A stretch of DNA of 5,082 nt from Aeromicrobium sp. (lineage in GTDB: Bacteria; Actinomycetota; Actinomycetes; Propionibacteriales; Nocardioidaceae), in contig JALRKU010000246.1 of the NCBI GenBank assembly GCA_023254755.1, positions 1 to 5,082 on the forward strand. Direction: 5' to 3'. Made by a program: the position numbers and the translations under genes. This document shows, piece after piece, positions 1-3,562 of the stretch (position 1 is its first letter; each line of letters starts with the position of its first letter). The notes beneath the pieces are model-generated. The model did not search any database. It saw nothing but the letters and a program-made list of their open reading frames with translations, and was not told the DNA's origin.

Positions 1-365
1 TGCATGACGTTGTGGCCGATCTCCATGTTCTCGAGGATCTTGGAGATGCCGAGCATGACGGCGCCGGCGGCGAGCACCCAGAGGTTGAACACGCCGGCGA
101 GCACGGTCACGCGACCGAGGACCTCGAAGGCCTGCTGGACGCGGATGACGCGGCGGATGTAGTTCGCGTCGGCCTGTCCGAGGTCGTCGAGCACGCGCTG
201 ACGCACGGCGTCGAGCTCGTCGCCGAACTCCTCGAGCTGCTCGTAGGTCATGACGTCGGTGCCGATGGTGGCGCGACGGGTGGGGTCGAGGCCGACGAGC
301 GGCTGCGGCGCCTCGTTGTGGCCGCGGGCGTCGTAGTCGACCGGGGTGCGACGGCGGTGTGACAT
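1..365 (-). CDS. desA3: Membrane fatty-acid (acyl-CoA) desaturase, DesA3-like, N-terminal part only
   Basis: The 121 complete codons give an N-terminus rich in charged residues (MSHRRRTPVDYDARGHN...). A helical stretch (ELDAVRQRVLDDLGQADANYIRRVIRVQQ, broken here as about residues 50-78) and a hydrophobic segment at about 84-107 follow. The visible part ends in ILENMEIGHNVM(H), the start of the first HxxxH histidine box (H118; the second His codon is cut by the window edge). From memory this segment closely follows M. tuberculosis DesA3 (Rv3229c), including the YIRR and the KI-ENMEIGHNVMH motifs. Family members are integral-membrane di-iron enzymes that insert a Delta-9 double bond into stearoyl-type chains using O2 and reduced ferredoxin. 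The ATG at 365-363 is supported by a strong Shine-Dalgarno at 372-377. The gene lies 38 bases after the reductase stop and is very probably co-transcribed with it. The remaining histidine boxes lie outside the window, so catalytic completeness cannot be judged. Confidence 0.93.
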   Translation of the reverse strand, partial: MSHRRRTPVDYDARGHNEAPQPLVGLDPTRRATIGTDVMTYEQLEEFGDELDAVRQRVLDDLGQADANYIRRVIRVQQAFEVLGRVTVLAGVFNLWVLAAGAVMLGISKILENMEIGHNVM

Positions 366-371
366 CTGGTG

Positions 372-377
372 CCTCCT
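372..377 (-). promoter_or_regulatory. Ribosome binding site of the desaturase
   Basis: The minus strand reads AGGAGG with six bases to the ATG at 365-363. This is a near-ideal Shine-Dalgarno and fixes the desaturase start. It lies in the 38-base gap after the reductase stop codon, which shows no terminator hairpin, consistent with one polycistronic mRNA. Confidence 0.85.
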
Positions 378-403
378 GGTGGTCGGTCGGTGAAGGGTGG
401 GAT

Positions 404-1492
404 TCAGAGGGCGACGGTGACGTCGCCGACGGGGACGTTGACGCAGACCTTGATGGTCTCGTCGGTGTTGGCGCAGACCTCGCCGGTGACGACGTGGCGG
501 ACGGCGCCGCTGAGCTTCTTGACGGCGCACGTGTTGCAGACGCCCATGCGGCAGCCGAACTCGGGGGTGAGACCGGCGGCCTCGGCCTGCTCGAGAATGG
601 TGGCGCCGGTGTTCTCGGCCTCGGTGTCGCTGGCGTCGAACGTGACGGTGCCGGTGGCGTCGGCGGCGTCGAGATCGACGCTCGGCACCTTGAAGTACTC
701 CTGGCGCAGCATCTCGGCGGCGCCGAGCTCCTCGTAGGTGTCGCGGACGCCGGCGATGAGGCCGGCCGGGCCGCACACGAAGGTGAGCGTCTCGGTGGGG
801 TCGATGCCGAGGTGCTTGAGGTGGTCGACGACGAAACGACCCTCGAGCGCGGCGCCCGCCTCGGGTTCACGGGTGAAGACGCGGACGACGTCGACGTTCT
901 CGGCCTGCTCGAGCGCGTCCAGCTCGGACGTGAACATCTCGTCGGTGCGCGAGCGGGCGTAGTGCAGGAAGGTGATGCGGCCGCGGTGTCCGCGGTCGCG
1001 CAGCGTGCGGACCATCGACATGACCGGCGTGATGCCGGACCCGCCGCTGATCAGCAGCAGGTTCTCGGGGACCTGGTCGGGGAGGACGAACTCGCCCTTC
1101 GCCTGCGACAGGTAGACGACGGCGCCGGGGGTCAGCTCCCGGTGCAGGAACTGCGAGACGTAGCCGTCGGGGTGTGCCTTGACCGACACGGTGAACGTCC
1201 GCCGGCCGGTCGCGGCGCTGCTGCTGACCGAGAACACGCGCACCTTGCGGGTGCCTTCGACCTCGATGCCGAACTCGACGTGCTGGCCGGGCCGGAAGCC
1301 CTTCCAGGCGCCGTTGGGGCGCAGCTCGACCGTGCTCGCGTCGCCGGTCTCGCGACGTACCTCGACGACCCGCGCCCGCACGGCCTCGGCCGTGGCGAGC
1401 GGGTGCAGTCGCTCGAGGTAGTGGTCAGGGTGGTGGGGCGACGTCAGCGCGCGGGCCGGCCGCGACGCGAGTGCGCTGCGAATGATGCCCAT
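404..1492 (-). CDS. Ferredoxin-NAD(P)H oxidoreductase with C-terminal 2Fe-2S domain, desaturase electron donor
   Basis: This 362-residue flavoprotein-type reductase should pass electrons from NAD(P)H through FAD and a plant-type 2Fe-2S cluster to the desaturase encoded next. Numbered from the ATG at 1492, the FAD-binding beta-barrel carries RVFSVS (85-90, the RxYSxS flavin motif with Phe for Tyr). The nucleotide-binding domain carries SGGSGITP (149-156) and VCGPAG (239-244). A C-terminal ferredoxin domain has Cys314, Cys319, Cys322 and Cys350 in a C-x4-C-x2-C-x27-C pattern. Length and domain order match M. tuberculosis Rv3230c, the known partner of DesA3, and Pseudomonas DesC. I chose ATG 1492 because AAGG lies seven bases upstream (1500-1503). 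An in-frame GTG at 1528-1526 would add 12 residues (MYACSLTREGGI), but it has no ribosome site and lies inside the putative operator and over the predicted transcription start. The cofactor preference between NADH and NADPH cannot be read with confidence. Confidence 0.93.
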   Translation of the reverse strand: MGIIRSALASRPARALTSPHHPDHYLERLHPLATAEAVRARVVEVRRETGDASTVELRPNGAWKGFRPGQHVEFGIEVEGTRKVRVFSVSSSAATGRRTFTVSVKAHPDGYVSQFLHRELTPGAVVYLSQAKGEFVLPDQVPENLLLISGGSGITPVMSMVRTLRDRGHRGRITFLHYARSRTDEMFTSELDALEQAENVDVVRVFTREPEAGAALEGRFVVDHLKHLGIDPTETLTFVCGPAGLIAGVRDTYEELGAAEMLRQEYFKVPSVDLDAADATGTVTFDASDTEAENTGATILEQAEAAGLTPEFGCRMGVCNTCAVKKLSGAVRHVVTGEVCANTDETIKVCVNVPVGDVTVAL

Positions 1493-1495
1493 GAT

Positions 1496-1503
1496 CCCGC
1501 CTT
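1496..1503 (-). promoter_or_regulatory. Ribosome binding site deciding the reductase start
   Basis: The minus strand reads AAGGCGGG just before ATG 1492-1490; its AAGG part is seven bases from the start codon. The alternative GTG at 1528-1526 is preceded by CAGTATTTGA, which has no Shine-Dalgarno. This favours the shorter 362-residue protein. Confidence 0.55.
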
Positions 1504-1510
1504 CACGAGT

Positions 1511-1530
1511 GAGTGAACATGCGTACACTC
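1511..1530. promoter_or_regulatory. Putative DesT/FabR-type operator O1 at the reductase-desaturase promoter
   Basis: GAGTGAACATGCGTACACTC is an imperfect palindrome: seven of ten base pairs are symmetric, with arms GAGTGnAC and GTnCACTC around four bases. As I recall it, the Pseudomonas aeruginosa DesT operator is AGTGAACGCTTGTTGACT. Its left arm AGTGAAC is identical here, the spacer is also four bases, and the right arm shares GT and ACT at the same places. The site lies just downstream of the predicted -10 of the reductase promoter, covering the likely transcription start, where a bound TetR dimer would block initiation. The palindrome is seen directly; the match to DesT is from memory; binding is inferred. 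Confidence 0.65.
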
Positions 1531-1532
1531 AA

Positions 1533-1561
1533 ATACTGCAACGTGTGGCGCCTACTCGCAA
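1533..1561 (-). promoter_or_regulatory. Candidate promoter of the reductase-desaturase operon
   Basis: On the minus strand TTGCGA (1561-1556) and CAGTAT (1538-1533) are separated by exactly 17 bases. They match the -35 and -10 consensus moderately (TTG..A and .A..AT). The predicted start of transcription near 1526-1527 falls inside operator O1. The mRNA would carry a leader of about 35 bases to ATG 1492. This is one of the few A/T-rich spots in the gap. Confidence 0.4.
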
Positions 1562-1589
1562 GTAGTCGGCTGCGTGAGCCGCAGCACTC

Positions 1590-1607
1590 GGAACACGAGT
1601 GTTCACC
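1590..1607. promoter_or_regulatory. Second putative operator O2 at the regulator's own promoter
   Basis: Bases 1591-1604 form GAACACGAGTGTTC, a perfect six-base inverted repeat around two bases. Read on the minus strand, 1606-1591 is GTGAACACTCGTGTTC. It shares GTGAACA and CGT at the same spacing with operator O1 (11 of 16 positions against 1513-1528). The symmetric centre of the perfect palindrome differs by half a turn or less from the centre of the O1-like alignment, so the exact binding register is uncertain. The site overlaps the candidate -35 of the TetR gene and would allow autorepression. Confidence 0.45.
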
Positions 1608-1627
1608 GATTCGGCGGAGAATAGGCT
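1599..1627 (+). promoter_or_regulatory. Candidate leaderless promoter of the TetR-family regulator
   Basis: TAGGCT (1622-1627) fits the actinobacterial TAnnnT -10 pattern and stands exactly six bases before ATG 1634, so transcription would begin at or next to the A of the start codon. The matching -35 position (1599-1604, GTGTTC, 17-base spacer) is poor and lies inside operator O2. There is no Shine-Dalgarno at usable distance: the nearest GGAG, at 1616-1619, is 14 bases away. This supports leaderless translation. Confidence 0.45.
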
Positions 1628-1633
1628 GGGACC

Positions 1634-2272
1634 ATGACGGACAGCGCCCTCGAGACGACGCGAGCCGCCCAGAAGGAGCGGACGCGGCAGTCGATCATGG
1701 ACGCCGCGCTCCGGCTGTCCCACGAGCAGGGATTCGCCCAGATCAGCCTGCGCCAGGTCGCTCGTGAGGCCGGCGTCGTGCCGACGGCGTTCTATCGGCA
1801 CTTCGAGTCGATGGACCAGCTGGGCCTCGCGCTGGTGGAGCAGTCGTTCTCCACGCTGCGGCGGATGATCCGGGACGCGCAGCGCGACCCCGACACCTTC
1901 GCCAACATCATCGACGCGTCGGCTGAGATCCTGGTGCGCGTCGTGAAGCAGAACAAGGAGCACTTCGGCTTCGTCGCGCGGGAGCGCAACAGCGGCTCCG
2001 ACGTGGTGCGTCTGGCGATCCACCGCGAGCTGGAGCTGTTCATCGCCGAGCTCTCGGTCGTCCTGGTGCGGTTGCCGCACATCGGCAGCTGGTCCTCCGA
2101 CGACGTCAGGCTCGCTGCCGGGCTGTTCGTGCGCAACATGGTCTACCGCGCCGAGCAGGTCGTCGCGATGCCCGACGGTCGCACGGACCGTGAGGAGGAG
2201 ATCAAGGACAAGGCGCGCCGCGAGATGCGGATGATCGTCCTCGGCTTCGAGAAGTGGTCGTCCGACGGCTGA
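1634..2272 (+). CDS. TetR-family regulator, FabR/DesT-like, probable repressor of the divergent desaturase operon
   Basis: This 212-residue protein has a TetR_N domain at about 13-60, with the helix-turn-helix in ISLRQVAREAGVVPTAFYRH (37-56). From memory of E. coli FabR, the N-terminal AAQKERTRQSIMDAA, SLRQVAREAG and PTAFYRHF and the core segment ARER...RELELFIAEL (about 115-140) resemble FabR well beyond the general TetR level. FabR and Pseudomonas DesT respond to the unsaturated/saturated acyl-CoA or acyl-ACP balance and repress unsaturated fatty-acid genes. MadR (Rv0472c) is a mycobacterial regulator of desaturases with a similar role. The divergent position opposite a reductase-desaturase pair reproduces the desT-desCB layout as I recall it. 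An in-frame TAG at 1622-1624 with no start codon after it makes ATG 1634 the first possible start. The family is seen in the sequence; the effector and targets are inferred. Confidence 0.9.
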   Translation: MTDSALETTRAAQKERTRQSIMDAALRLSHEQGFAQISLRQVAREAGVVPTAFYRHFESMDQLGLALVEQSFSTLRRMIRDAQRDPDTFANIIDASAEILVRVVKQNKEHFGFVARERNSGSDVVRLAIHRELELFIAELSVVLVRLPHIGSWSSDDVRLAAGLFVRNMVYRAEQVVAMPDGRTDREEEIKDKARREMRMIVLGFEKWSSDG

Positions 2273-2314
2273 GCCCGGCCCCGCAGGACGACAGGTCCGG
2301 CGAGAGAGGCAGCG

Positions 2315-2746
2315 TCAGGCGGCCGAGGTGTCGCCGGACTTCGCGGCGAGGGCGACCTCGGCCCACTGGTCCTGAGCGGCCGACGCGAGCTTGTCGAGGG
2401 CGATCTTGAAGATGTCGTCGCCGAGCTGGTCCTCGAGGAGCCACAGGATGCCCGGGTCGGACTCGAACTCGGCCGACCACTCGACGTAGCAGGTGGTGTC
2501 GCGGTGGTCCTCGACGACGATCGTGGCGCGGTGGTCCGTGATCGGGAACGGCGGCTCGGGCATCGAGTAGGTGAGCGTGCGCGTCGCGGCGTCGCGGTCG
2601 CCGACGGTGACGACGAGCTCGGGCGAGGCCTCCGGACCGCCTTCGTAGATGTTCAGCCGCGGGTGCCAGACGGCGAAGTCCTGGACCAGGTCCCACACGC
2701 GATCTGCGGGTGCGGCGACGAACGTACGACGGGCGATACGGGGCAC
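2315..2746 (-). CDS. SRPBCC (START-like, polyketide cyclase/dehydrase) family protein
   Basis: This 143-residue soluble protein has no signal peptide or membrane segment. It begins with the typical first strand and helix of the SRPBCC fold (IARRTFVAAPADRVWDLVQDF, about 4-24, followed by AVWHPRL). It continues through the usual strands, including RTLTYSM (56-62), TDHRATIVVED (70-80) and TCYVEWSAEFE (85-95). It closes with the long C-terminal helix at about 102-135 that lines the ligand cavity. This fits the Polyketide_cyc2 subgroup in size and pattern. Such proteins bind small hydrophobic ligands, and many have no known reaction; I cannot name a substrate. The start is GTG at 2746-2744, supported by AAGGAG at 2752-2757, five bases upstream. 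It is convergent with the TetR gene (42 bases between stops) and divergent from the 184-residue gene, so it is probably its own transcription unit. Confidence 0.85.
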   Translation of the reverse strand: MPRIARRTFVAAPADRVWDLVQDFAVWHPRLNIYEGGPEASPELVVTVGDRDAATRTLTYSMPEPPFPITDHRATIVVEDHRDTTCYVEWSAEFESDPGILWLLEDQLGDDIFKIALDKLASAAQDQWAEVALAAKSGDTSAA

Positions 2747-2751
2747 GAGAA

Positions 2752-2757
2752 CTCCTT
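2752..2757 (-). promoter_or_regulatory. Ribosome binding site fixing the GTG start of the SRPBCC gene
   Basis: The minus strand reads AAGGAG followed by five bases and then GTG (2746-2744). This strong site decides for the GTG start. Confidence 0.75.
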
Positions 2758-2781
2758 CGGCTGCTGCTGTGCGTAGTCAAT

Positions 2782-2801
2782 CGCGTGACGCGGCGCACGC
2801 G
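2782..2801. repeat. Inverted repeat in the divergent gap between the SRPBCC gene and the 184-residue gene
   Basis: CGCGTG (2782-2787) and CACGCG (2796-2801) are perfect inverted arms around eight bases. They lie in the 192-base space between two divergent start codons (2747-2938). This could be a protein-binding site, but six-base G/C arms are common by chance in DNA of this composition. Apart from the two ribosome sites I see no convincing promoter in this gap; TAGCTT at 2909-2914 is a weak -10 candidate for the plus-strand gene without a clear -35. Confidence 0.2.
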
Positions 2802-2928
2802 CGAATCCTCGGGGTGAGGGATTGCTCACGTCGGGGCCGCTGCGAACGTCCGTGGGGAGGCGCGGCGAGACCGCCGGCGCAGCGATGGCACCTGACCCGT
2901 TCCGGTGGTAGCTTCAATGCACTTCCAC

Positions 2929-2934
2929 GGGAGG
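2929..2934 (+). promoter_or_regulatory. Ribosome binding site of the 184-residue gene
   Basis: GGGAGG lies four bases before ATG 2939. It is a strong Shine-Dalgarno, though at the short end of the usual distance, and it supports this start codon and the reality of the gene. Confidence 0.7.
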
Positions 2935-2938
2935 CGCG

Positions 2939-3493
2939 ATGGACCTGCTGGCGACGGTCGATGCGGTGCAGACGTCTGCGGTCGTCCACGACGACGGCGA
3001 CGCCGTGCTCGTGGGGCTGCGACTCGACGACGGGTGGGCCGTCGGCGTGCGACTCGCCCCGGGGGAGCAGCGGCACTGGGACGTGCGGCAGCTGCTGCTC
3101 AGCCCGCCGACGGGCGACGGCATCGAGAGCCAGGCCGTGAGGGACCTGCCCCTCGGCGTGCTTCTCGCCGAGGCGCGCCGCCTGGCCACGCGCCGTGCAC
3201 GGGAGGGCCACGCTGCGCTGCTGCTCCCCGATCTCGTGGCCCATCGCGGGTCGCGCCTCGGCGGCGACGACCTGGCGCTCGCCGCAGTCGCCGAGGCCTA
3301 CGCCCGCCTGGTCGCCGAGGGCGATCGCGCGCCGGCGCGAACGCTCGCCAGCAGGCACGGAGGCGTCGCCGGCACGTGGACGAACCGGGTCACCGCAGCG
3401 CGGCGGCGCGGGTTCCTCGACGAGGTGGGTGTGGGTGCCGCGGGTGGGAGGCTGACCGACGCGGCCCAGGAGGTCCTGCGCTCGGCGCGCTGA
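2939..3493 (+). CDS. Actinobacterial protein of unknown function with a possible C-terminal helix-turn-helix
   Basis: I do not recognise this 184-residue protein. The N-terminal third (about 1-55) reads as alternating strands (SAVVHDDGDAVLVGLRL, DGWAVGVRLAPG), suggesting a small beta domain. A middle segment (60-105) contains a basic helix (LLAEARRLATRRAREG). The last part, LALAAVAEAYARLVAEGDRA (112-131) followed by PARTLASRHGGVAGTWTNRV (132-151) and TAARRRGFL, resembles helix-turn-helix ends in which a helix pair is followed by an ARxxGxL turn. LTDAAQEVL (172-180) could be the following wing or helix. This points to a possible DNA-binding protein, but the turn (RHGGVAGTW) is not canonical. 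There is no signal peptide, membrane helix or catalytic motif. The coding case rests on the ribosome site at 2929-2934, G/C-rich third positions and a coherent amphipathic translation. It ends 69 bases before the M48 gene. Confidence 0.72.
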   Translation: MDLLATVDAVQTSAVVHDDGDAVLVGLRLDDGWAVGVRLAPGEQRHWDVRQLLLSPPTGDGIESQAVRDLPLGVLLAEARRLATRRAREGHAALLLPDLVAHRGSRLGGDDLALAAVAEAYARLVAEGDRAPARTLASRHGGVAGTWTNRVTAARRRGFLDEVGVGAAGGRLTDAAQEVLRSAR

Positions 3494-3513
3494 GGCAGGC
3501 CGCCGTGTCTGCC
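3494..3513 (+). terminator. Weak hairpin just after the 184-residue gene
   Basis: GGCAG (3494-3498) pairs with CTGCC (3509-3513); the stem can be extended by one G-U and one C-G pair to seven pairs around a six-base loop. It begins directly after the TGA stop. No T-tract follows, so it is at best a weak terminator or pause site separating this gene from the M48 gene. Confidence 0.25.
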
Positions 3514-3527
3514 GGGTCGTCGAGCTG

Positions 3528-3556
3528 CGGACAGCCTGACGCCAATGTCCTAGCAT
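3528..3556 (+). promoter_or_regulatory. Candidate leaderless promoter of the M48 peptidase gene
   Basis: CGGACA (3528-3533, four of six bases of TTGACA) and TAGCAT (3551-3556, TAnnnT) are spaced by exactly 17 bases. The -10 stands six bases before the GTG start at 3563, so the transcript should begin at or next to the start codon. No Shine-Dalgarno precedes the GTG. The same -10-to-start geometry occurs at the TetR gene in this window. Confidence 0.5.
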
Positions 3557-3562
3557 CGCCTC

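Noticed and set aside
12..362. A 116-codon plus-strand frame at the left edge
   Set aside because: It is antisense to the desaturase N-terminus, which carries the ENMEIGHNVM motif and a strong ribosome site; the plus-strand translation is low-complexity.
359..1516. A 385-codon plus-strand frame opposite the reductase
   Set aside because: It is an Asp/Gly/Val/Ala-rich mirror of the minus-strand reductase, whose FAD, nucleotide and 2Fe-2S motifs are all intact.
1529..2080. A 183-codon minus-strand frame opposite the TetR gene
   Set aside because: It has no domain and is antisense to a clear TetR helix-turn-helix. It would also occupy the regulatory gap.
2273..2314. Possible bidirectional terminator between the convergent TetR and SRPBCC genes
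   Set aside because: Only a four-base GGAC/GTCC stem is visible and there is no T-tract on either strand, so a terminator cannot be supported.
2775..2780. TTGACT on the minus strand as a -35 box for the SRPBCC gene
   Set aside because: At the proper 16-18 base spacing the -10 position falls on the ribosome site (AAGGAG) and has no TAnnnT pattern.
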